From: an uncultured Bacilli bacterium
GTDB taxonomy: Bacteria > Bacillota_I > Bacilli_A > RF39 > UBA660
Direction: 5' to 3'
Length of the DNA stretch: 32,076 bases
NCBI GenBank assembly: GCA_947626125.1
Contig: CANQRA010000009.1
Span: 1-32,076, forward strand
Both the position numbers and the translations under genes were made by a program. Position 1 is the stretch's first letter, and each line of letters starts with the position of its first letter. The notes beneath the pieces are model-generated. The model had not been told where the DNA came from and ran no database searches. It saw only the letters and a program-made list of their open reading frames with translations. This document shows, one piece after another, positions 1 through 8,892 of this stretch.

Positions 1-2
1 CT

Positions 3-611
3 GGATTTACGATTGCCAGTGAACAAGAAGGCGTATCTTCTAAAGACATTGCGGTCGGTAATGTGGTGAGAACTTCTCCTTATGCGGGCGTTAAGAAAAA
101 GAAGGGTGCGGAAGTTAAATTATATGTTTCTACCGGCGATGAAACAATTATCTTAGAAGATTATGTGGGTGAAAACTATTTAGAAGTTAAAGGCGCTTTG
201 GAAGCAAGAGGTTTAGTTGTTAATATTGAAGAAGAAGCTGTCGATAGTGATAGTGAATTTAAAGCTAATGATGTTGTAAGACAATCTGTAGCTAAAGGAG
301 AAAGTCTTAAAAAAGGCGAATCTATTACCCTTGTTATCGCGGTAGTCGGGGTTGTTTATCCAGATTTTACTGATGGTAGTTATACAGTTAGTGATGTTGA
401 AGACTTCTGTAAGGAACACAATGTTACATTACAAATTACCGAGACAACGAGTAGCGATAATTTAGATGGAACGATTTATAGACAAAGTAGAAATGCGGGA
501 GACACAGTAACCGCAGGAGCTACATTTAAAATATGGGTTTATCGAAATGCAATTGAAGATGAAGAAAATCCCGAGATACCTGATGAAGAATGTACGGACG
601 GTTTATGTTAG
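3..611 (+). CDS. prkC: C-terminal part of PASTA-domain Ser/Thr protein kinase (PrkC/Stk-like), truncated by the window start
   Basis: Frame is open upstream of the track start (GFTIASEQEGVSSKDIAVGNVVRTSPYAG...). Repeated PASTA-like units (VGENYLEVKGALEARGLVVNIEEE...; GDTVTAGATFKIWV). Followed by rsgA and rpe, the usual order. Confidence 0.85.
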   Translation, partial: GFTIASEQEGVSSKDIAVGNVVRTSPYAGVKKKKGAEVKLYVSTGDETIILEDYVGENYLEVKGALEARGLVVNIEEEAVDSDSEFKANDVVRQSVAKGESLKKGESITLVIAVVGVVYPDFTDGSYTVSDVEDFCKEHNVTLQITETTSSDNLDGTIYRQSRNAGDTVTAGATFKIWVYRNAIEDEENPEIPDEECTDGLC

Positions 612-1435
612 AACAGGGTTTAATTATTAAAGTAGTTAGTGATACTTTTACGGTTAAAGTGCGTGATAAAGAATACGACTGCAAAGGAAGAGGCAAATTT
701 CGAAATGATAATTTAAAACCCGTCGTAGGCGATAAGGTTTTAGTAGATATCGATAAGAAAGTGATTGAAAAAATCGAAGAAAGAAAATGTTTGTTAACAA
801 GACCTCCCGTCAGTAATATCGACATAGCTTTAATTGTGACAAGTATAAAAAAACCTGAGATTAACTTATCTTTATTAGACAGACTAATAAGTATAGTTAC
901 TATTAACAAAATTATCCCCGTTATTGTATTTACTAAGTTAGATTTAGCAAGTAAGAATGAGTTAAAAGAAATCAAGAATTTAGCTAAATATTATGAAAAA
1001 ATTGGGATAAAAGTTTTTAATAACCGAAAAATAAAAAAATTAAAGAAATATTTAAAAGGCACTATTGTAACAGTCTGTGGACAAACGGGCGCAGGTAAAA
1101 GTACTTTAATTAATGCCTTTGATAAAAATTTACATTTAGAAACTGATGAAATATCGGAAAGTCTAGGAAGAGGTAAACATACCACGAGAGTAGTAGAATT
1201 ATTTGCGGTTAAAGATTTTTATGTTGTTGATACGCCGGGATTCTCTTCCATCGATATAAACATATATAGTAAAGAAGAAATCAGAAATAGTTTTAAAGAA
1301 TTTCAAAAGGAAGAATGTAAATTTAAAGATTGTACGCATGAAAAAGAAATGGGTTGTCAAGTTTTAGAAAAAGTTAATAAGGGCGAAATATTAAAATCGC
1401 GATATACTAATTATTTAAAATTTATAAAGGAGTAA
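605..1435 (+). CDS. rsgA: Ribosome small subunit-dependent GTPase A
   Basis: Circularly permuted GTPase motifs: TKLDL, GQTGAGKSTLIN, DTPGFSS; C-terminal Cys/His zinc motif CKFKDCTHEKEMGC. ATG at 605 overlaps the end of the upstream kinase gene. Confidence 0.93.
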   Translation: MLEQGLIIKVVSDTFTVKVRDKEYDCKGRGKFRNDNLKPVVGDKVLVDIDKKVIEKIEERKCLLTRPPVSNIDIALIVTSIKKPEINLSLLDRLISIVTINKIIPVIVFTKLDLASKNELKEIKNLAKYYEKIGIKVFNNRKIKKLKKYLKGTIVTVCGQTGAGKSTLINAFDKNLHLETDEISESLGRGKHTTRVVELFAVKDFYVVDTPGFSSIDINIYSKEEIRNSFKEFQKEECKFKDCTHEKEMGCQVLEKVNKGEILKSRYTNYLKFIKE

Positions 1436-1437
1436 CA

Positions 1438-2067
1438 ATGATATCAGTAAGTTTTTTAAAAAGTAAATATAGTCGAGAAGAGACCATTAAATTAATTGAT
1501 AATAGTGATGCCTCCTTAATTCATGTTGATTTAATGGATGGCGAATATGTCCCTAATAAAAATTTTACGCTTGAAGAAATAATGCTCCTTTTAAATAAAA
1601 CAAAAAAACCTTTAGATATTCATTTAATGGTTAAAAATCCTTTAATTTATATTAAAGAATTAGTTAAATTAAAACCCTATATTATTACTATTCATTTAGA
1701 TGGCACCCCTAATATTGAAGAGACTTTAGCATATATTAGGAGCCATCATATTAAAGTAGGAGTAGCCATTAATCCGGATGAAAGTGAACATATTGTTGAT
1801 AAGTACCTTGATAAAATAGATTATGTTTTAATAATGAGTGTTTATCCTGGAGCCGGAGGACAAAAGTTTATTTCCGAAGTTTTAGAAAAAGTTAATTATT
1901 TAAAAGATAAGTTCTTGGTGGGAATTGATGGGGGAGTCAATGATGAATCAATAAAATATTTAAAAGATTATCCCTTAGATATCGTTGTCAGTGGTTCATT
2001 TATTTGTATGAGTGATAATTTTAATGAAAGAATTCATTTATTAGAAAAGAATTTACCAAAGGCTTAA
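1438..2067 (+). CDS. rpe: Ribulose-phosphate 3-epimerase
   Basis: HVDLMDGEYVPN, DIHLMVKNP, MSVYPGAGGQKFI, GIDGGVN, VVSGSFI motifs. Confidence 0.93.
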   Translation: MISVSFLKSKYSREETIKLIDNSDASLIHVDLMDGEYVPNKNFTLEEIMLLLNKTKKPLDIHLMVKNPLIYIKELVKLKPYIITIHLDGTPNIEETLAYIRSHHIKVGVAINPDESEHIVDKYLDKIDYVLIMSVYPGAGGQKFISEVLEKVNYLKDKFLVGIDGGVNDESIKYLKDYPLDIVVSGSFICMSDNFNERIHLLEKNLPKA

Positions 2068-2191
2068 CAACCTAAAAAGAGTAAATTTTTTTAATTTTTT
2101 GACAAATATTAACAAATTAAAAATTTTGTCAATTCTTGTATTCTAAAAAATTTATTTCTATGTTACAATTTTAATAGTAGGTGATAAGGTC

Positions 2192-3904
2192 ATGACAAGA
2201 CAAACATTTTTATTAATTGCATCATCTTATTATTTATTTACGATTGTCGTAGTAATCGTGGTTTTAATCGTAATGGATAAAAGATATAAAAAGAGTATAG
2301 ATAAAGAAATTAGTAATTTAGAAAGAGAAAAAAATTTAATTATATCTTCTAGTATATTATCCGAACTTAATAAAGTAGAAGCTTTAGTTAATAATGATGA
2401 ATTAAGAAAAAAGTATAAAGGTTGGCTTAAAAGATTTGAAAATATCAGAGATACCGAAATACCCAAGATAACTGATGAATTAATTGAATTACAAAATGAT
2501 TTTAATGAAAAAAATTATGACAAATTAAAGAAAAGCTTAATAGATGTTGAGGTAGATATCAATTACTTAAAAACGAAATCCGACTTTTTACTGGAAGAAA
2601 TTAGAGAAATTACTTTATCCGAAGAAAGAAATAGAGAAACAATTATTAAGTTAAAGGCCGAATATCGTGAAATTAGAAATTTATATAACAATAATGAAAG
2701 CGATTTTGAAATCATTCAAAAACCAATCGAATTACAATTTGAAAATGTTGATAAATTATTTAGTGCTTTTGAAGTAGCCATGGAAAAAAATGAATATTTA
2801 GAAGTGGGAAGAATTGTTAAAGCCATCGATGATATAATAGGTAATTTAAAAGTAGTTATTAATGAAACCAAAATTATTATTAGCTTGGGTAATGGGTTAA
2901 TACCAAAAAGAATTAATGAAATAAATTCTATTTATCATAAAATGAAATTAGAGGGATTTAACTTAGATTATTTAAACATTGAATATAATATTGAAGAAGC
3001 TAATAAAAAAATTCAAGATATTTTTAGTCGTTTAAATGTGTTGAATGTTGTTGATTCTGTTTTTGAACTAAAAACCATGTTAGACTATTTTGACTCTTTA
3101 TATAATGATTTTGATAAAGAAAGATTAACAAAAACTTTATATGAAGATTATAAAAGGAGTATTTTAATAAAGGTTAGTAAATTAGAAAAAATAAATAATG
3201 AATTATATCGCAAAATTGATGATATTAAGTATAGTTATGATTTATCCGATGATGAAGTTTTAGTTATAAGTGAAATAAAAGAATCATTCAATAACATTAG
3301 AGCTAGTTATGATCGCGTAGTAGAGATGGAAAGAAATAAAACTTTAGCATATTCCCATTTAAATAAAGAAATGGAAATATTAAATAATAAATTAACGAAA
3401 ACTGAAGAAAAATTGAATGTAGCTCTAAAAACTTTAGGTGGCCTAAAAGAAGATGAATTAAGAGCAAGAGACCAACTTGAAGAAATAAAAGATATTCTAG
3501 CTCAAGCTAAAGAAAAGGTTAGAAGCTATAAATTACCCATCATCCCGAAAAATTATTATGTTGAATTAAGTGAGGCCACTTTAGCAATTAATGAAATGGT
3601 TAAAGAATTAGAGAAGAGACCGATTTCGATTAAGACTTTGAATTTAAGAGTTGATACAGCAAGAGACCTTGTCTTAAAAGTTTATAACACCATTAATGAA
3701 ACAGTGAAAACTGCGAAAATGGCGGAAAATGCTATTGTCTATGGGAATAGATATCGCATAAATAAAGAAGTTGATTTAGGACTTTTTAAAGCTGAAAGTG
3801 CTTTTAATAAAGGAAACTTTAAATTAAGTTTAGAAAACGCTATTAATGCCATTAATATTATTGAACCCGGAATTCATGAAAAATTATTAGAAGAGTTTAA
3901 ATAA
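2192..3904 (+). CDS. ezrA: EzrA-like septation ring formation regulator (N-terminal TM plus long coiled coil)
   Basis: Single N-terminal TM followed by about 540 aa of coiled coil with spectrin-like EzrA layout; located just upstream of the NifS-like/thiI pair. Confidence 0.75.
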   Translation: MTRQTFLLIASSYYLFTIVVVIVVLIVMDKRYKKSIDKEISNLEREKNLIISSSILSELNKVEALVNNDELRKKYKGWLKRFENIRDTEIPKITDELIELQNDFNEKNYDKLKKSLIDVEVDINYLKTKSDFLLEEIREITLSEERNRETIIKLKAEYREIRNLYNNNESDFEIIQKPIELQFENVDKLFSAFEVAMEKNEYLEVGRIVKAIDDIIGNLKVVINETKIIISLGNGLIPKRINEINSIYHKMKLEGFNLDYLNIEYNIEEANKKIQDIFSRLNVLNVVDSVFELKTMLDYFDSLYNDFDKERLTKTLYEDYKRSILIKVSKLEKINNELYRKIDDIKYSYDLSDDEVLVISEIKESFNNIRASYDRVVEMERNKTLAYSHLNKEMEILNNKLTKTEEKLNVALKTLGGLKEDELRARDQLEEIKDILAQAKEKVRSYKLPIIPKNYYVELSEATLAINEMVKELEKRPISIKTLNLRVDTARDLVLKVYNTINETVKTAKMAENAIVYGNRYRINKEVDLGLFKAESAFNKGNFKLSLENAINAINIIEPGIHEKLLEEFK

Positions 3905-3929
3905 GAGATAGATTATTTAACTCTTTTTT
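3891..3929 (+). terminator. Rho-independent terminator after the ezrA-like gene
   Basis: AAGAGTTtaAATAA...TTATTTAACTCTTTTTT hairpin with U-tract; the stop codon lies inside it. Confidence 0.75.
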
Positions 3930-3965
3930 GATATAATTGAATAAATAAATAGGGAGTGATACCAT

Positions 3966-5087
3966 TTGACTTATTTAGATTATAGTACAACTACACCAAT
4001 TTCTTTAGAAGCCTTAGATACATATGTGAAAATTAGTAAAGAGTATAGTGCTTCAGCTAATTCTATGCATGCCTTAGGAATGAAAAGTCAAGAATTACTA
4101 AATAATACAACGAAAGAATTAAGTAATATGTTTAATATAATGGATAGAGAAATAATCTATACAAGTGGAGGAATGGAAGCTAATAATTTAGCTTTAATTG
4201 GGCTAGCATTAGAAAGACATAATAAGGGTAAACATATCATTGTTTCTAAATTAGAACATCCATCTATTTATAAAATATGTGATTATTTAGAAAGCCTAGG
4301 TTTTAGTATTAGCTATGTTTCGAATGATGAAGATGGATTAATTATTTTTGATGATTTAAAAAGGTTAATTAGAGAAGATACTATTTTAGTTAGTATTTGT
4401 GCAGTTAATTATGAAACGGGGGTAAGACAACCTTTAAAAATGTTAAGACAAATTATTAAAAAAGAAAATGAAAGTACTTTATTTCATTCAGATTTAACCC
4501 AAGCTTTAGGTAAAACATCAGTTAGTTTTCGCGATATTGATTTAGGAAGTATTTCGGCCCATAAAATATATGGTCCTAAAGGAATAGGCTTTTTATACAA
4601 AAATGACAGTGTGAAATTAACCCCTATTTTATATGGTAATAGTAAGAATGATAATTCTTTTAGTACTCTACCTTTACCTTTAATTGTCAGTATGAAAGAT
4701 GCCATTAAAGTTAGTTTAAAAGACATTGATAAAAGAGAAAAATATATAACTTTATTAAATGAACGGATAGTTAGTAAATTAAAGAATATTGAAGGAATTA
4801 AAATCAATAAAACAAAATATTCTATTCCCCATATTATCAGTCTTAGCTTTGATAAAGTGGCAGCTTCAGAACTTGCCAGTATCTTATCCGATAAAGGTTT
4901 TTGTGTTAGTGCTAATAAAGCGGGCGAAATCTCTAGTAGTGTGATGGCTATTTATAATGATTTAAAAAGAAGTAAATCATGTATGCGAATTAGTTTATCG
5001 CATATGACAACGGTTTTAGAAATTAATAGATTTTTAGAAGTTTTTGAGGTAGAATATAAAAAGCTTTTAGATGTAAGCGAATGGTGA
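3966..5087 (+). CDS. NifS/IscS-like PLP-dependent cysteine desulfurase family protein (canonical loop Cys appears absent)
   Basis: TTG start; LDYSTTTP, TSGGMEANNLAL, SAHKIYGPKGIGFLY (PLP lysine); adjacent to thiI. Catalytic loop reads CVSANKAGEISSS. Confidence 0.85.
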   Translation: MTYLDYSTTTPISLEALDTYVKISKEYSASANSMHALGMKSQELLNNTTKELSNMFNIMDREIIYTSGGMEANNLALIGLALERHNKGKHIIVSKLEHPSIYKICDYLESLGFSISYVSNDEDGLIIFDDLKRLIREDTILVSICAVNYETGVRQPLKMLRQIIKKENESTLFHSDLTQALGKTSVSFRDIDLGSISAHKIYGPKGIGFLYKNDSVKLTPILYGNSKNDNSFSTLPLPLIVSMKDAIKVSLKDIDKREKYITLLNERIVSKLKNIEGIKINKTKYSIPHIISLSFDKVAASELASILSDKGFCVSANKAGEISSSVMAIYNDLKRSKSCMRISLSHMTTVLEINRFLEVFEVEYKKLLDVSEW

Positions 5088-5092
5088 TGTAA

Positions 5093-6280
5093 ATGCAAAA
5101 AATTATATTTTTAAAATATGGTGAATTATCAACAAAGAAAGAAAATCGGAATTTTTTCTTAAAAATATTAAATAATAATATTAAAAAAACTTTGAGTAAT
5201 GTCGAGATTAAATATGATTATGGTCGGATGTTTATTATTCCTGATAATAACAATTATGAAGAAGTTATAGATAAATTAAAAAATATTTTTGGCATTCTGG
5301 AAATAGTCGAAGCCCATATTTTAGAAGATAGAACTCTAGATAGTATTAAAGAAAATATAATTAACATTTTAAATAAGAAAGAATTTAAAACATTTAAAGT
5401 GGAAGTTAAAAGAAGTGATAAGAGTTATCCATTAAATAGTATGGAACTTTGTAAGACCTTAGGTGGTCATATTTTAAAAAATATCAAAGATATTAAAGTA
5501 GATGTTAAAAATCCGGATATAACCGTAAATGTGGAAATAAGATTAAACGAAGTATTGATTTATTTTGATGGAATTAAAGGAAGGGGAGGATATCCGGTTT
5601 CTTCTCTAGGTAAAGGCCTTTTAATGTTAAGCGGGGGTATTGATTCTCCTGTTGCAGGTTACCTTGCGATTAAAAGAGGAATAAAATTAGAGGCTATTTA
5701 TTTTGAAAGTCCACCTCATACGAGTGAATATGCTTTAAATAAAGTTAAAACTTTAGCTAAGGCCCTGGCTTTATATAATAATAGTGAAATTAGATTACAT
5801 ATCATTAATTTTACCCAAATCCAAGAAGAAATTTATAAAAATATTCCCCATGAATATATGATTACAATTATGCGCAGAATGATGTATCGCATAAGTGCCA
5901 TCGTGGCAAGTAGAGTAAAGGCTAAAATTATCGTGAATGGTGAATCTATCGGGCAAGTAGCTAGTCAAACTTTAACTAGTATGAGTGTTATTAATGAAGT
6001 AGTAAGAATGCCCGTGATAAGACCCCTTGCTACTTATGATAAATTAGAAATAATTGATTTAGCTAAACAAATTGGTACTTATGAAACAAGTATCCTTCCT
6101 TATGAAGATTGTTGTACTATTTTTGTGCCACCTCATCCTGTCATTAATCCGAGTAAAGAAAAATGTCTAGAATATGAAAAGTTAATTAATTATGAAGAGA
6201 TGATTTATGAAGCAGTAAAGACGCGGAAAATAATAACTATTTCTTCCAAAGAAGATGATGAATTTAAAGATTTATTATAA
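5093..6280 (+). CDS. thiI: tRNA 4-thiouridine synthase ThiI, short form without a rhodanese domain
   Basis: THUMP-like N-terminus, PP-loop LLMLSGGIDSPVAGYLAIKRG, NGESIGQVASQTL, YEDCCTIFVPPHP. Confidence 0.93.
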   Translation: MQKIIFLKYGELSTKKENRNFFLKILNNNIKKTLSNVEIKYDYGRMFIIPDNNNYEEVIDKLKNIFGILEIVEAHILEDRTLDSIKENIINILNKKEFKTFKVEVKRSDKSYPLNSMELCKTLGGHILKNIKDIKVDVKNPDITVNVEIRLNEVLIYFDGIKGRGGYPVSSLGKGLLMLSGGIDSPVAGYLAIKRGIKLEAIYFESPPHTSEYALNKVKTLAKALALYNNSEIRLHIINFTQIQEEIYKNIPHEYMITIMRRMMYRISAIVASRVKAKIIVNGESIGQVASQTLTSMSVINEVVRMPVIRPLATYDKLEIIDLAKQIGTYETSILPYEDCCTIFVPPHPVINPSKEKCLEYEKLINYEEMIYEAVKTRKIITISSKEDDEFKDLL

Positions 6281-6320
6281 ATAATTATTTTTGAACCATA
6301 CTAATAATGGTGATAGAATA

Positions 6321-6509
6321 ATGATTAGAAATAGTAATTTTAATAAATGTAGTGATTTTTTAAAAAATGATTTTAAAGAAGTAATGAATAGCTATTTTAA
6401 TCCTTTTGAATTTAATTTAGAAAGCAATTATAACTATGAGTTAAATAGTGATAAAATGGCGATGCGCAGTAAAAATCATGCTGAAAGAAAAAAAATCAAT
6501 AGAAAGTAA
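6321..6509 (+). CDS. Small uncharacterised protein with a basic C-terminus
   Basis: ATG at 6321 preceded by GGTGAT; ends inside a clear terminator hairpin. The track start at 6291 has a weaker initiation context. Confidence 0.55.
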   Translation: MIRNSNFNKCSDFLKNDFKEVMNSYFNPFEFNLESNYNYELNSDKMAMRSKNHAERKKINRK

Positions 6510-6524
6510 ACTATTGATTTTTTT
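6491..6524 (+). terminator. Rho-independent terminator
   Basis: AAAAATCAATAG...CTATTGATTTTTTT; the stop codon of the small ORF is in the loop. Confidence 0.8.
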
Positions 6525-6531
6525 AATAAAA

Positions 6532-7527
6532 CTAACAGTCTTTATAATAAGCTTGATTTTTGCTGGTTGGTTTATCAGGATTAGTCATTTTTATGAGACC
6601 ATTTTTTAAGGCGGGGTTTAAATAATTGTTTTTAAATGAAGCTCGAGATTTTAAACCAAGTTTAGTCATTAATTCTTTAGTGTTCATCGCTGGTTCATTT
6701 TCCATTACATTAAGTAATTTTTGAACATAAGGACTTAGATGATTAGCTTCTTTAGAAGTACCTATTACTAATTCTCCTAATGTTTCGTCAATCATTTTTA
6801 GCATAAATTTGATAAATTCATCAAAGTTACCTTTAGAATTACAATTACTAATTGCTTGATAGTATTCTTCTTGATATTTTTTTATTTGCGATTCAATAGG
6901 AACATAAGCAAAGATATCTTCCCATTGCGATAATATAATATTTTGCCATAATCTTGCCATTCTTCCATTTCCATCACTGAAAGGATGAATAAAAACAAAT
7001 TCATAATGAAAAACGGATGATAATATTAAGGGATGAATTGTATCTTTATTTAATTCCATCCAAGCAAATAAATTTGTCATTAAAGACTTTATCATTTCTG
7101 GTTTAGGACAAATATGGATACATTTATTTCCGTCAAAAACACCTTCTTCCCCTTTTCTAAATTCGCCAGATTCTTCGACAGTTAAAAAAGTCATTATGCC
7201 ATGAATCATTTTTAAATCCTCGATTGAATAAGGATTTACTTTGTTCATCATTTCGTAGGCTTTATAGGCATTTTTAACTTCCTCAATTTCTTTTCTTTCG
7301 CCTTTAACTAATTTGCCATCAATTATATCTTTTACTTGATTAAATGATAAAGAATTATTTTCAATTGCTAGAGATGAATGTATCGAATGAATACGATTAT
7401 TTCGCCTCAAAATAGGCATTTTATTTAAATCTTTATAGTTGTCTAATTTGCCAATTTTTTTCATAATAGAAGAAACATATTCTAACATATGATTAGTGAT
7501 GATAAATGGAGGAATGTAATTATTCAT
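6532..7527 (-). CDS. Fic family protein (probable AMP-transferase, class II with N-terminal inhibitory helix)
   Basis: Catalytic motif HPFSDGNGRMARLWQ; N-terminal [S/T]xxxE(G/N)-like inhibitory motif SSLAIENN; C-terminal winged-helix-like region. Confidence 0.92.
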   Translation of the reverse strand: MNNYIPPFIITNHMLEYVSSIMKKIGKLDNYKDLNKMPILRRNNRIHSIHSSLAIENNSLSFNQVKDIIDGKLVKGERKEIEEVKNAYKAYEMMNKVNPYSIEDLKMIHGIMTFLTVEESGEFRKGEEGVFDGNKCIHICPKPEMIKSLMTNLFAWMELNKDTIHPLILSSVFHYEFVFIHPFSDGNGRMARLWQNIILSQWEDIFAYVPIESQIKKYQEEYYQAISNCNSKGNFDEFIKFMLKMIDETLGELVIGTSKEANHLSPYVQKLLNVMENEPAMNTKELMTKLGLKSRASFKNNYLNPALKNGLIKMTNPDKPTSKNQAYYKDC

Positions 7528-7580
7528 TAAGTATCACCTTTTTCTATTTTTATTATACAATATTAAATAATTGTATTCAA

Positions 7581-7616
7581 GGTATCTTGTATGTTATCTT
7601 ATATGTTATCTTGTAT
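7581..7616. repeat. Three tandem 12-bp repeats upstream of fic
   Basis: ggtatcttgtat | gttatcttatat | gttatcttgtat. Confidence 0.85.
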
Positions 7617-7652
7617 GCTGCAGTAATCCTCTTTTTTATTAGAATGGCAAAT

Positions 7653-7675
7653 TTTTGTAAATGATATTTACAAAA
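7653..7675. promoter_or_regulatory. Perfect inverted repeat upstream of prs, candidate operator
   Basis: TTTTGTAAAT-GAT-ATTTACAAAA, 10-bp arms; contains TGTAA-N7-TTACA. Confidence 0.5.
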
Positions 7676-7739
7676 TTAATTTAATTTTTTATAATAATTT
7701 TGGATATAGAAAATGATTTTCTAAAAGATGAGGAGTAGT

Positions 7740-8789
7740 ATGAGAAAAAAGTTAATTTTCGTAAATAATTGTTTACCAAAACTAAGAAAGATATTTCCTA
7801 AGGATATGATCGTGGAAGCAGATTTTATTAGATTTCAAGATGGTTCGGGGAAAGTAAAATTATCGACTGAGTGTAGAGACCAAGATGTTTATGTAATCTG
7901 TGATGTTAATGATAAAACACCTAATCCATATACAGGCCAAATTTTATCACCTGATGACCATGTTAGAGATATTGCCAGAACTGTGGGTGCTTTAAAAGAT
8001 AATCCCGCCCGTAAAAGTTTAATTATTCCTTTTCAACCTTATGGAAGACAACATCGCCGGGTATTTGGCGAATCAACCGAAGCTGCGGATTATTTAAGAG
8101 AGTGTCATTATTTAGGCTTTAAAAATATCCTAACAGTTGACTCTCATGACCCTGATGCTGCCGCGGCTATATCAAAGCATAATTTTGATAATATGTTTGT
8201 GACAAATGAAATGTTAAGAGAATTAGTTATTAAGGAAAAAATCGATTATAAACATCCGGAAAAAATCTTAATTGTTGCCCCAGATGAGGGAGCTCAACAA
8301 AGAGCAAGACATTTTGCTGACCGTTTTGGTTGTAATCATGCTTTTTTCTCTAAAAGAAGAGATGTTACTAAAATAGTTGATGGAAAGAACCCCATTGAAT
8401 CTAAACAATTCGTTGGTTTTTCACCCGAAGAAAAAACAGTTATTATTGTTGATGATATGATTTCCAGTGGGGGAACAATCATTGAAACGGCGAAAGAATT
8501 AAAAAATATGGGAGCTAAAAAGATATATGTCTGCGCTACTTTTGGTTTATTTACAAAAGGGACGAAAGATTTTATTGAAGCATATAAAAATGGCATTATT
8601 AATGGTACATATATTTCTAATTTAACTTATTTAGAAAAAATGCCAATGGATGGTATTAATGTTATTGACTGTACTAATCAAATTAAAGATTTTATTGATG
8701 CTTTACATGAAGGAAAAGAAAATATTTTTGAAGAATTAGGTACCAGGTTTATCTCGGTAGCTAATCTAATTGAAGATGATAATAAATAG
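7740..8789 (+). CDS. prs: Ribose-phosphate pyrophosphokinase
   Basis: PRPP-binding signature TVIIVDDMISSGGTIIETAKEL; FQPYGRQHR; DSHDPDA. RBS GATGAGGAG precedes ATG at 7740. Confidence 0.92.
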   Translation: MRKKLIFVNNCLPKLRKIFPKDMIVEADFIRFQDGSGKVKLSTECRDQDVYVICDVNDKTPNPYTGQILSPDDHVRDIARTVGALKDNPARKSLIIPFQPYGRQHRRVFGESTEAADYLRECHYLGFKNILTVDSHDPDAAAAISKHNFDNMFVTNEMLRELVIKEKIDYKHPEKILIVAPDEGAQQRARHFADRFGCNHAFFSKRRDVTKIVDGKNPIESKQFVGFSPEEKTVIIVDDMISSGGTIIETAKELKNMGAKKIYVCATFGLFTKGTKDFIEAYKNGIINGTYISNLTYLEKMPMDGINVIDCTNQIKDFIDALHEGKENIFEELGTRFISVANLIEDDNK

Positions 8790-8791
8790 CA

Positions 8792-8822
8792 ATAGTAATG
8801 GATTAATTTCATTACTTTTTTC
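8792..8822 (+). terminator. Rho-independent terminator after prs
   Basis: AGTAATG gattaattt CATTACTTTTTT. Confidence 0.75.
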
Positions 8823-8892
8823 ATGTATTTTTGAATTGTGTTCTATTTACAAATTAAAAATCCTCCTTTATAATTGATATTGAGGTGTTAGA

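Noticed and set aside
213-419. Minus-strand ORF opposite the PASTA region
   Set aside because: Low-complexity shadow ORF antisense to a clear coding region; no motif or RBS.
526-1185. Minus-strand ORFs opposite rsgA (526-975, 991-1185)
   Set aside because: Antisense to a confidently identified GTPase; I/L/S-rich shadow composition.
4484-4807. Minus-strand ORF opposite the NifS-like gene
   Set aside because: Shadow ORF, no recognisable domain.
8336-8596. Minus-strand ORF opposite prs
   Set aside because: Shadow of conserved prs codons.
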